From contig CAITEC010000048.1 of assembly GCA_903891325.1 (NCBI GenBank), forward strand, positions 1 to 64,000: DNA of 64,000 nt. The letters run 5' to 3'. The notes under the pieces are model-generated. The model saw nothing but the letters and a program-made list of their open reading frames with translations, did not search any database and had not been told where the DNA came from. The position numbers and the translations under genes were made by a program. Numbering within the stretch: the first letter of the stretch is position 1; each line of letters opens with the position of its first letter. This document shows, one piece after another, positions 52,268-64,000 of the stretch. The DNA comes from an uncultured Opitutaceae bacterium. GTDB lineage: Bacteria; Verrucomicrobiota; Verrucomicrobiia; Opitutales; Opitutaceae.

Positions 52268-54022
52268 TTGGAAACGCGCCGTGATTTTGTCCTGAAGGCC
52301 GCGCTGGGCGCAACCGCCGCGGGGCTCCTCGCCACCTCAAGGGCCGGTGGGATGCATGCGGAGGGCGCGCCGCCCGGGAACCCCTCCCTGGCGCGTCACC
52401 GCAATCTCTTCAACGGGGATACCTGCACCTACTTCTACAACCCGGAGATGTGGCAGCCGGAGGGGGGCCCCTTTTCCGCGAAGGCGATCCACCGCTACGT
52501 CGCGATGCTGGCGGACAAGGGAATCGACACCTTCATCATCAACGCGAACGCCTCGAAGGCCTGGTACCCGAGCCGGACCCTGCCGACCATCCTCGACGGC
52601 TACCGCCGCGGCGACCGGGAATTCTTCCGGGGCCACGCGATCTGCGCGCTGGGCCCGGGCCCGATGGCGCCCGCCGACGTCGAGAAATTCCAGGACAACA
52701 TGGTCCGCTTCTTCAACCTGTACCTGGACCTGGTCGAGGCCGGCGTTGACTGGCTGGCGGAGACGTCGCGCGCGTGCCGGCAGCGGGGCGTGTCGCCCTG
52801 GGTGAGCATCCGGATGAACGACATGCACGGGCACCGCAACTTTGAGGGCAGCTTCTTCAACCATCCCCTGCTCAAGCGCAGGGAGATGCGGCTGAGCCAC
52901 AGCGACTATCCGTTCATCGCCACCGAGCTGACCAACCGCCAGGGCCTCAATTATGCCCGCCGGGAAGTGCGGGACATGCTGATGGCGCAGATCCGGGAGG
53001 TGGTGGAGGATTACGATTTCGAGGGACTCGAGCTGGACTGGTGGCGGCAGCCGCTTTGCTGCGAGCCCACGGCCTCCCCCGCGACCGTCGCCATGATGTC
53101 CGACTGGTTCCGGGAGATTCGGGCGATGACGCGGCGCCGCGCCGCAGCCACGGGCAGGCCCTTTCCGCTGGGGATGCGGATACCCGGAAACCTCGGCACC
53201 CTGCGCAGCATCGGCATCGACGTGGTTGCGCTCTGCCGCGAGGGCACCCTCGATTTCATCAACCCGTCCGGATACTGGTGCACGACCTGGGACATGCCGC
53301 ACGACGACCTCCGCCGCCAGCTCGGGGGGAACACAGCCGTCTACGGGGTGATCGAGGACGGGGCCAACGCGCTGCCAACCCGGTCCGCCGCGCACGGGTT
53401 CACCCGGGAGATGCGCTTCGTCTCGTCGAGCCGCGAGATGGCCTCGGCGAACGCCGCGGGCAAGCTGGCGCTCGGGGCCTCCGGGATCGAGTGGTTCAAC
53501 TTCTTTTGCACCGACCAGGCGAGGATCCCCGGCCTGGTGTCGGACTACTCGATCCTGCGGGACATCGACCGCATCGAGCTGCTGCGGGGGCGGGAGACGC
53601 ACTATACCCTGTCCTACCGGGGCGCCACCCAGTCCGAGCCGCCCTTCGAGGCCGCCGCGCCCGTGCCGGTTGTTCTCGGGAAAAACTGGCGGCAGTCGTT
53701 TCGGATCCCCATGTGCGCGGAGCCGGCGGATCGCGGGCTGGCGCTCGTGGTCCAGGTCGTCCTGAAGCGCGGCGAGTCCTTTGTCGGCATGCCGGTGTCG
53801 GTCAACGGCTCGTGGCCGGAGGCGCAAAACCGGGAAAGCGAGCGGCTCCTCTTCCCCTGCGGATCCCTCACCCACCACACGCCCGAGCACATCGGCCGGG
53901 ACTTTGAGTTTCCGGCCGGGCTGGTGCGGGACGGCTGGAACGAGATTGTCGTCGAGAACGGCGGCGCGGAACCGCTCACGATCGTCTGCGTGGAGATTGC
54001 GATCAAGCGGAGCGCCTCCTAG
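52268..54022 (+). CDS. Tat-exported TIM-barrel-like glycosidase-family protein
   Basis: 584 residues from TTG 52268, preferred because it places the twin-arginine motif T-R4-R5-D-F-V-L-K at the very N-terminus. ATG 52160 lies inside the palindrome and would give a 620-residue form. After the Tat signal (to ~30) comes a barrel-like domain. I-D-T-F-I-I-N-A-N, S-P-W-V-S-I-R-M-N-D, and F-E-G-L-E-L-D-W-W-R (strand with acidic residues, typical of hypothetical GH10-like glycosidases) run in order. The last ~120 residues look like a beta-sandwich. No exact family recognised; extracytoplasmic carbohydrate-active enzyme is the best guess. It converges with the di-haem gene, overlapping by 4 bases. Confidence 0.75.
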   Translation: METRRDFVLKAALGATAAGLLATSRAGGMHAEGAPPGNPSLARHRNLFNGDTCTYFYNPEMWQPEGGPFSAKAIHRYVAMLADKGIDTFIINANASKAWYPSRTLPTILDGYRRGDREFFRGHAICALGPGPMAPADVEKFQDNMVRFFNLYLDLVEAGVDWLAETSRACRQRGVSPWVSIRMNDMHGHRNFEGSFFNHPLLKRREMRLSHSDYPFIATELTNRQGLNYARREVRDMLMAQIREVVEDYDFEGLELDWWRQPLCCEPTASPATVAMMSDWFREIRAMTRRRAAATGRPFPLGMRIPGNLGTLRSIGIDVVALCREGTLDFINPSGYWCTTWDMPHDDLRRQLGGNTAVYGVIEDGANALPTRSAAHGFTREMRFVSSSREMASANAAGKLALGASGIEWFNFFCTDQARIPGLVSDYSILRDIDRIELLRGRETHYTLSYRGATQSEPPFEAAAPVPVVLGKNWRQSFRIPMCAEPADRGLALVVQVVLKRGESFVGMPVSVNGSWPEAQNRESERLLFPCGSLTHHTPEHIGRDFEFPAGLVRDGWNEIVVENGGAEPLTIVCVEIAIKRSAS

Positions 54023-55287
54023 AGCGTGCCTAAAAACTCCAGCAACGCCTGCCGGTCGCCGGCGCTGAGCTGGGTATAGGCCGTCCGGCTGCCGGCCGCC
54101 TCGCCGGCGTGGTCGAGAATCGCCTGGTCAACCGTGGCCGCCCGCCCGTCGTGCAGGAGAAGGTTGCGCGTGCGCAGCCCCCAGAGCGGTGCCGTGCGCA
54201 TCTCCTGCGTGCCGGCGTTCCCCTGGGCGATCCCGTCCGCGAGTGCGCCCATGTCATGGAGCAGCAGGTCGGAGTAAAGATTCACCGTCTTGTTACTGAG
54301 CGCCGCGATGGTGCTGGATCCGGTTTGCTGCGAGGGCACGTGGCAGGCGGCGCAGTTGATCGCCGCAAATACCCTCGCGCCCTGTGCGGAGAGGGCCGTC
54401 GCCGGGCCGGGAGGCGGGGGCGCAAGCACCTCGAGGTACGCGGTTGTGAGCTGGATGCCGGAAAGTCCGGTGGCCGGGTCGGTCTTGTCGTTGATCGCCT
54501 GGTTGGGCAGGAACGCGTTGAGGAGGGCCGTGTTGCCGTCCGGGGCGTGCTTCGTCGGGAAAAGCGCGTTGGTCACGCCGATCTCGTTGTCAAAGGCGTC
54601 GCCCGTGAACGAGAGGATCGTCGCCTGCTGCGCCTTCCAGCCAAAGCGGCCCACCCGCGTGGTGTTCGAGGCGACGTCCAGGACCAGGGCGGCCCGCCCC
54701 GCGATTCCCGCCGGCTTTTTCGCGGCGGCCAGAGCCTCGATCGCCGCGTCGGGGATCGCTTCGACGAGCCCCGCCCCGTAGAGCGGCGTCGTCAGCCGCC
54801 GGGCGGCCACATTCGCCTGGGCCGGGATCACTTCCTGCAGCGCGGGGATCGTCGTGCGCGCGTGCAGCAGCGACCCGTCGAGCGAGGTGAGCGGATTGAA
54901 AATCCCCGCGACCGTCTGCCCGAAGCGCGTGGTGGTTGTGCGCCCCCACCCGCCGATGCTCGGCGTGGAATGGCAGGCCGCGCAGGAGACATCATTGAAG
55001 ATCGGCCCCAGACCCGTCGCCGGCGTCCGGGGTGTGGTGAAGAGGCTGTTTCCGTCCATCGCGTCCACCGTCTGCGTGACGGTGAGCCCCGGCAGGGGCG
55101 CGCCAAAGCCCTGCGCGCCGGGCGCCGGGGGCGGATTCCCGGCGGGCGGGATCCCCTGCGCCTGCGGAGGGGGAACGGGACCTGCGGCGGGAGGCTGCGC
55201 CGGGGGCGGAGGCGGCAGCGCAAGCGCGACTTGACCGGCGAGAACGGAGGTTGCGGCGAGGATGACCAGGCTTCGGATTTTCTTCAT
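54019..55287 (-). CDS. di-haem oxidoreductase/cytochrome c peroxidase-like protein
   Basis: 422 residues with a signal peptide (1-23) and a Pro-rich segment (~24-60). Two c-type haem sites, both C-A-A-C-H (~102 and ~310), together with T-A-P-L-W-G-L-R and L-L-H-D-G-R-A-A-T-V-D-Q-A-I-L-D-H-A-G-E-A, identify the DHOR family (putative peroxidases related to MauG/CcpA). It acts in the periplasm and may detoxify peroxide or take part in electron transfer. Confidence 0.88.
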   Translation of the reverse strand: MKKIRSLVILAATSVLAGQVALALPPPPPAQPPAAGPVPPPQAQGIPPAGNPPPAPGAQGFGAPLPGLTVTQTVDAMDGNSLFTTPRTPATGLGPIFNDVSCAACHSTPSIGGWGRTTTTRFGQTVAGIFNPLTSLDGSLLHARTTIPALQEVIPAQANVAARRLTTPLYGAGLVEAIPDAAIEALAAAKKPAGIAGRAALVLDVASNTTRVGRFGWKAQQATILSFTGDAFDNEIGVTNALFPTKHAPDGNTALLNAFLPNQAINDKTDPATGLSGIQLTTAYLEVLAPPPPGPATALSAQGARVFAAINCAACHVPSQQTGSSTIAALSNKTVNLYSDLLLHDMGALADGIAQGNAGTQEMRTAPLWGLRTRNLLLHDGRAATVDQAILDHAGEAAGSRTAYTQLSAGDRQALLEFLGTL

Positions 55288-55386
55288 GGGGGATTCGTTG
55301 CCCCCCGTTTTACCGGCCTTCTGTTAAGGCTTTGTGTTGGCCGGAAATCCGATTTGTAAAGGGATTGTAAAAGCCGGCGGCGCGGC

Positions 55387-57354
55387 TCACCGGCCGGGAC
55401 GCTTCGCCAGGTCCTCGACGGCGCGGACAAGCGCGGGATCCCCCGGGAAAAACCCAAGGCCCTCGCGGAGCATGCCCAGGTCGGCCGCCGACGGTGGGCC
55501 TTCGGCGTGCTCCAGTGCGGCGGCGGCCAGTTCGTAGCCCGAAAGCTGCGGCGGGAGCTGCGCGCGGATCGACTGGAGAAGGGCCATGACGGCCTCAACC
55601 TGCGCCGGATCGAGCCTTCCTCCCCTGCCCCCCGGCTTCCTGATCGCCTCGGCGTAGCGCAGGCGCGCAAGCTCAACGTACGCCCGGGGCCTGACGGCCC
55701 CGGTCCGCACGGCTTCCTCGAGAAAGGCCCGCTCCTGGACCGCGTCGCCGTCCATGTACTCATAGAGCCCCAGCGCGGCCAGCAGTCCCGGCTCGCGACT
55801 TCCGCTGTCGTAGGCATCCATCAGGGTGTGCTCGGCCTGCTCGCCGTACTCTTCCGCGTAGTCCCGCGCCGAGGCCCTCACAAATTCCGTCTCCTTGCGC
55901 TGCCAGTCGCCGATGATCCGACCCCGCTCGCCATCCGTGGCCTCGCGGAGCCGGATCGTGGGTGCGTCGACGGACGCACCGGGCGCCAGGTCAAATCCCT
56001 TATTCAGCGCCCTGGGGAGGTACTCGAGCATCCGCCCCTGTGCCTCCTCATAGCCCAACCCGAAGCATTCCCGGAAAAGGCCCTCGGTGACAGGCTCAGT
56101 GCCGGACCTGTCGACAAATTTCCAGAGGGCTTTTCGCCGCGCTCCGCCCCCGTCGTCGTAGACCCAGCGAAGGAAGATCATGATCTGGGACCTCCACACT
56201 TCGCGGCGCCACGGCGAGTCCCTTTCCGCGCCCTTCCGCAGGATCATCTGCGCCTGGGCCGAGAGCCAGAAGCGGGAGAGCCACGCCTGCTTCACCTCCG
56301 GGGAGCTCCCGTTCGCAGGATAGTCGTCGACAAGTTCCCGCATGGGAATGAGCGGTCCCCAGGCGACATCCGGCGTGGCGGAAATGTGGATTCCGTGCCC
56401 CACCCGCGAAAACCAGGCCCGCTTCCCCGGCTCGTCCCCGGCGGCCGGCGAACGGCTCCCGAGCAGCTCCTGGAGGGGCATGAGCGACAGGAAATCGGGA
56501 TGCGCCTTGAGCAACGCCGAGACAGTCGGGGTGATCCAGACAAGGGGCGGGACCGGGGGGACCCTTTCCATCGTGTTGGCGGGCTGGACCACGACTTCGC
56601 CCTCGAAGGTTCCAAAGACGGTCGACACCCGCTCGGTGACCCTCGTGGGGTCGGCGGCCGCTATCCGCTCCAACTGCTGGATCTGGTAGAAATTGAGCAC
56701 CCCCTCGATGAACCAGGGCGGCACCGGCGGGGCGCGGCGCGCAAGGAGGAAATAGATGTAGTCGGGCGCAAAGCTGATATTTCGATACCTTCCCCCGGCC
56801 CGGTGACTGAGGATGATGTCCACGCCCGTCGAGTCCTCGTCCCAGAGTTTCAGCTGCGGGATCAGCTCGGTCTCCTGCACGGTAAGCGACTGGATTCCCG
56901 CCTCCGCCATCGCCCTCGCGGCCTCCGCGGCCTGCTTTCTTGCCAGGGTGGCGACGCCCTGCGACATCGACCTTTGGTTCTGCTCGTTGAACAGGATGAG
57001 CGAGACGGGCACGGTGTCACGGGCCTGGAGATTGGTGGGCACGATTTCCGAAAGGCTCTCCTGCTGCCACCAGACCTCCCGTACAAATTCCTCCGTGTCG
57101 GACTTCGAGCAGGTGGATAGGATCTCAAAGCCGGGCAGCTCCGCGTATTGCCATTCCTGGTGGATTGACCCGGTGACAAGGAAGGGTGGCAGCCGGACCG
57201 TCGGACCTCCGCTTTTTACCCGGGCTGCCTCCGCCTGCTCGAGTTCATCGCGGGTCAATTCGCGGCCGGGATCGGCGCACAGCCGGCAGGCCATCATCGG
57301 AAGGAGCCCCGCCGCCAGAAGCAAGCCGACACGCAACCCTATCATGTTCAGCAT
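55387..57354 (-). CDS. large secreted hypothetical protein, possible metallopeptidase-like core and helical repeats
   Basis: 655 residues with a signal peptide (~1-27). The next segment (V-R-L-P-P-F-L-V-T-G) resembles the short box seen at the front of many verrucomicrobial surface proteins. P-P-W-F-I-E-G-V-L-N-F-Y-Q (~212) recalls the W-L-x-E-G-x-A-x-Y segment of peptidase-MA-like domains, but no HExxH precedes it. The C-terminal ~170 residues are Ala/Glu-rich helices like TPRs. I recognise no named family. It precedes the di-haem gene by 99 bases on the same strand. Confidence 0.7.
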   Translation of the reverse strand: MLNMIGLRVGLLLAAGLLPMMACRLCADPGRELTRDELEQAEAARVKSGGPTVRLPPFLVTGSIHQEWQYAELPGFEILSTCSKSDTEEFVREVWWQQESLSEIVPTNLQARDTVPVSLILFNEQNQRSMSQGVATLARKQAAEAARAMAEAGIQSLTVQETELIPQLKLWDEDSTGVDIILSHRAGGRYRNISFAPDYIYFLLARRAPPVPPWFIEGVLNFYQIQQLERIAAADPTRVTERVSTVFGTFEGEVVVQPANTMERVPPVPPLVWITPTVSALLKAHPDFLSLMPLQELLGSRSPAAGDEPGKRAWFSRVGHGIHISATPDVAWGPLIPMRELVDDYPANGSSPEVKQAWLSRFWLSAQAQMILRKGAERDSPWRREVWRSQIMIFLRWVYDDGGGARRKALWKFVDRSGTEPVTEGLFRECFGLGYEEAQGRMLEYLPRALNKGFDLAPGASVDAPTIRLREATDGERGRIIGDWQRKETEFVRASARDYAEEYGEQAEHTLMDAYDSGSREPGLLAALGLYEYMDGDAVQERAFLEEAVRTGAVRPRAYVELARLRYAEAIRKPGGRGGRLDPAQVEAVMALLQSIRAQLPPQLSGYELAAAALEHAEGPPSAADLGMLREGLGFFPGDPALVRAVEDLAKRPGR

Positions 57355-57399
57355 GCAGTCATGACGTCCCGCACACCGGTATCCGGGGGATGATTATTG

Positions 57400-61777
<4,378 letters not shown>

Positions 61778-61792
61778 TCGCCGAACCGACCT

Positions 61793-62602
61793 TCAAGCAG
61801 TTGGGCCGCAGGCCAGGGCCCAGATCAGGACCGCCGCAGTGGCGGACACATTGAGCGATTCCACCTGCCCGCTGCCCGGGATCGTCACCAGGCGCGTGCA
61901 GGCGGCCTGGGCCGCTGGCGAAAGCCCGTGCTCCTCATTTCCGAGGACGATGGCCACCGGGCGGCCGGGGGCGCGTCCATTTCCGCCCAGCGCGAGGATT
62001 CTTGCCGGCTTTCCGCCATGCGGCGACGTGCCGAGGACGTCATAACCGGCCGCCGCGAGCTCCCTGAGGAACTCCGTCAGGAGCGGGACCATCCTGACCT
62101 CAATGTGCTCCAGGCCCCCTTCCGCCACGCGGTGCGCGGCGTCGTTTGGCTGCGCCGCACCGGGCCCCTCGGGTATCACGATCCGCGGGACGCCAAAAAA
62201 CGCGGCCGTCCGCGCGATCGCCCCGAGGTTGTGGGCGTTGCCGATGCGGTCCAGGACAAGCACGGTCTCGCGCTTCCGGGCCCAGGCGGCGGCTTCACCC
62301 GGCCCGACCCGCGAGGGTTTTACCTCGCGCACCACCGCGACGATGCCGCCGTGGTGGATCGTGCCGGCGACCTTTTCCAGCTCCGCAGGCTCGACGCAGC
62401 GGTAGATCTTCTTCCCGGCTGCAAGAACCTTGCAGATGACCCCGATCTTCCGTCCGGTCTCGTAGTCAAAATACAGGCGCAGGATGGATCCGGAATCGCG
62501 CCCGAAACGGGCCCGAACCGCGCTCAGCCCGCACAGCTTGAGCTCCCCCGGCCGCTGGGAGGGGGCCGCGTTGGCGGGACGAATGGGCTGCGGGGCGGGC
62601 AT
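61793..62602 (-). CDS. SpoU/TrmH-family RNA 2'-O-methyltransferase
   Basis: 269 residues. An N-terminal L7Ae-like RNA-binding part (~20-110) is followed by the SPOUT domain with its three motifs: N-A-H-N-L-G-A-I-A-R-T-A, V-A-I-V-L-G-N-E-E-H-G-L-S, and I-P-G-S-G-Q-V-E-S-L-N-V-S-A-T. It methylates ribose in rRNA or tRNA; the exact base cannot be told. It follows the sialidase-like gene by 21 bases on the same strand and converges on katG. Confidence 0.92.
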   Translation of the reverse strand: MPAPQPIRPANAAPSQRPGELKLCGLSAVRARFGRDSGSILRLYFDYETGRKIGVICKVLAAGKKIYRCVEPAELEKVAGTIHHGGIVAVVREVKPSRVGPGEAAAWARKRETVLVLDRIGNAHNLGAIARTAAFFGVPRIVIPEGPGAAQPNDAAHRVAEGGLEHIEVRMVPLLTEFLRELAAAGYDVLGTSPHGGKPARILALGGNGRAPGRPVAIVLGNEEHGLSPAAQAACTRLVTIPGSGQVESLNVSATAAVLIWALACGPTA

Positions 62603-62623
62603 GGATCGGGGAAGCTTCTCACC

Positions 62624-63823
62624 TCACCGCTCGGGATAGGCAAGGATGGCCCGCTTGCCCCCGCCGATCGCGTTCTCATCAAGTGTCCGCCGCTTTCGTC
62701 CCGCGGTGGAGAAGTGCGAGGACCACAGGACCAGCATGCCCTCCCTCAGGAAGCTGATCGCCGGGTAGATATTCTCCCGCGTCGCGACACCCGGGTTCCA
62801 GCCCTCATCGTCGACGATGACCGGGGCGCTCCAGTGCTCCCCGTCGGCCGACACGGCGTAGACCAGGGGACAGCGCGGAAACAGGCTGCCGGGGCCGTCC
62901 TCCCTCACGTGGTTGTAGAAAACGATCAGCCGGCCGTCGGGAAGCGTCCTTAGCGTCAGCGATGTGCACGGCGAAAGGAGGGGCGTGTTGACCGGCGCCG
63001 ACCAGGTGATCCCCCCGTCCGCCGACCAGGACCGGACCAGGAATCCGGTCCCGGAGCGGCCCAGCATGAGCACCTTTCCGTCCGGCAATTCCGCCGCGCA
63101 GGGCTCCGCCATGCCGCGCAGCGCGCCCGCCGGCCGCACAAGGTTGGAGAGTTTCCAAGTCGCCCCGGCATCGTCGCTGTAAAAGCAGCCCGCCTCGGCC
63201 AGATCACCCTCAGACCCGCTGCCCCGAACCGCATGGGCGACCGGGATCAGGAGCCGGCCGCCGCGCAGTTGCCGGAGCCGGTCGTTCATCACATACCAGG
63301 CGTCGTCCGGGGCGAATTCCCTGCCGACAATCCGGGCGGGAGTCCACATGCGCCCGTCGTCGGAGGAAAACGAGATGACGGGAAGACCGCCGCCCTTGTT
63401 GTCGGGCACATAGCGGTGGGCTAGGAGCGCGAGCCGGCCGTCGTGGAGGCGGAGCAGCGAAAAGCCCCCGTTGTTGATCGTGCCGGTGATATTCCAGGCC
63501 ATCGCCAGCCGCTCCGTCCTGCGCCAGGTGCGGCCGCGGTCCGAACTGCGGTAGAAGTCCGGCAGCGGATAGACGCCGCGCAGCTCCTCGAAGACCGCCG
63601 GCGTGCTGCCCCAGGGGGCGATCATCAGGATGTCGCCGCCCGACAATTCGGTCGTCGCCGGGCCGATGAAAACGCGGTCGGGATGGTGCCGGATGAAGAT
63701 CGCGGGAGGGAGGACGAAGTGGGCGCGGGCGAAGGGGGGGGAACTGGGCTCGGCCGCGCGGGCCGCGGGCACGGCGACGAGCAACGGGATCAGGGCGAGA
63801 AGGAGTACGGGGATGCGGGGCAT
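62624..63823 (-). CDS. secreted sialidase-like (BNR/Asp-box) protein
   Basis: 399 residues from ATG 63823, which opens a clear signal peptide (1-24, ends A-R-A-A). About five Asp-boxes (S-x-D-x-G-x-x-W: S-S-D-R-G-R-T-W, S-D-D-A-G-A-T-W, S-A-D-G-G-I-T-W) mark a six-bladed sialidase propeller. It may cleave sialic acid or a related sugar; the Arg triad cannot be proved by eye. A half copy of the 6.4-kb repeat lies ~65 bases upstream of the start. Confidence 0.85.
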   Translation of the reverse strand: MPRIPVLLLALIPLLVAVPAARAAEPSSPPFARAHFVLPPAIFIRHHPDRVFIGPATTELSGGDILMIAPWGSTPAVFEELRGVYPLPDFYRSSDRGRTWRRTERLAMAWNITGTINNGGFSLLRLHDGRLALLAHRYVPDNKGGGLPVISFSSDDGRMWTPARIVGREFAPDDAWYVMNDRLRQLRGGRLLIPVAHAVRGSGSEGDLAEAGCFYSDDAGATWKLSNLVRPAGALRGMAEPCAAELPDGKVLMLGRSGTGFLVRSWSADGGITWSAPVNTPLLSPCTSLTLRTLPDGRLIVFYNHVREDGPGSLFPRCPLVYAVSADGEHWSAPVIVDDEGWNPGVATRENIYPAISFLREGMLVLWSSHFSTAGRKRRTLDENAIGGGKRAILAYPER

Positions 63824-63889
63824 GGGGTCTCGAAGTTGTGGAGCCGACTTGGCGGATTGTCGAGCCCCGGGGAGAGCTCTCGGATCCAC

Positions 63890-63914
63890 GGGGTCATGTC
63901 CCAATTCCTTAATT
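63890..63914. repeat. single arm of the 6419-6605 inverted-repeat element
   Basis: Bases 63890-63914 match the left arm at 6423-6447 apart from two C-to-T changes. Read on the minus strand it gives AAGGAATTGGGAC and ATG. No partner arm is seen before base 64000, so the second arm is either outside the window or lost. The 3' rest of the window (63915-64000) shows no gene. Confidence 0.7.
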
Positions 63915-64000
63915 CGCTCCGCCTTAGCGGGTCACCGCTCTGGCGTTCCAAGCGACCCGGAAAATATCGTTGCCGCAGGGCGTAGGGCTCCTTCGAATCC

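Noticed and set aside
55313-55344. A CCGGCC...GGCCGG stem between the 655-residue gene and the di-haem gene
   Set aside because: Short stem, no following T-tract on the minus strand; not enough to call a terminator.
63915-64000. A gene at the right edge
   Set aside because: No frame longer than a few codons with recognisable content.

Overview
The window is very G+C-rich and carries a mostly housekeeping stretch of a Gram-negative chromosome. A Verrucomicrobiota origin, probably an Opitutaceae-like lineage, is my inference. It rests on the LpxC-FabZ fusion (outer-membrane lipid A, fusion typical of Bacteroidetes/PVC-type bacteria), two outer-membrane TolC/NodT factors, the general lack of Shine-Dalgarno sequences, frequent TTG/GTG starts, and a large hypothetical protein of a style I associate with that group. 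I saw no rRNA, tRNA or CRISPR array.

Layout. 1-114 is the 3' end of an IS110-family transposase. 172-6293 carries an NAD-epimerase, a HisD-family dehydrogenase, a small lysozyme-like secreted protein, a Rieske ferredoxin and a hybrid histidine kinase. 6294-7442 is a lower-GC scar: a perfect 27-bp inverted repeat and a decayed aminoglycoside-phosphotransferase-family gene. 7443-13904 (minus) is a run M16-type protein > ThrA > flavin reductase > DUF4202. A 148-bp hairpin at 13973-14120 separates it from a propeller/phosphoesterase-DUF971-hisI operon. 17506-20798 (minus) carries a thymidine-phosphorylase-like gene, efp and lpxC-fabZ. Divergent from it run argS, a PpiD/SurA-like protein and a TolC protein. 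trpA and miaA are translationally coupled on the minus strand, preceded by an EEP-family nuclease/phosphatase.

28551-40561 is a complete membrane-plus-Q-module complex I operon in the order nuoA-B-C-D-I-H-J-K-L-M-M2-N. Almost all genes are joined by ATGA/GTGA stop-start overlaps. It has no nuoE, F or G, and it has two nuoM genes, so it looks like the '2M' type of complex I. A TMTC-like membrane glycosyltransferase with TPR repeats is coupled to its end. 42431-50539 (minus) holds a fusion of a fatty-acid-hydroxylase-like domain to a hemolysin III/PAQR domain, and a five-gene Ybh-type ABC exporter (HlyD adaptor, outer-membrane factor, double ATPase, two permeases). 50595-63823 carries a SHOCT lipoprotein, an esterase, a Tat-exported TIM-barrel-like protein, a di-haem oxidoreductase, a large hypothetical, a GT39-like glycosyltransferase, katG, a SpoU-type RNA methyltransferase and a secreted sialidase-like protein. 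A half copy of the 6.4-kb inverted repeat lies at 63890-63914.

Most interesting points: the N-module-less complex I with two NuoM, one of which lacks the TM7 pump lysine; the hydroxylase-PAQR fusion; several housekeeping-family proteins with changed catalytic residues (M16 HxxEH to HFVAH, ThrA without KFGGTS, thymidine phosphorylase without its GHTGG loop, EF-P with Asn at the modified position); and three unrelated palindromic intergenic elements, one of which carries an outward-facing ribosome-binding site and ATG in each arm.
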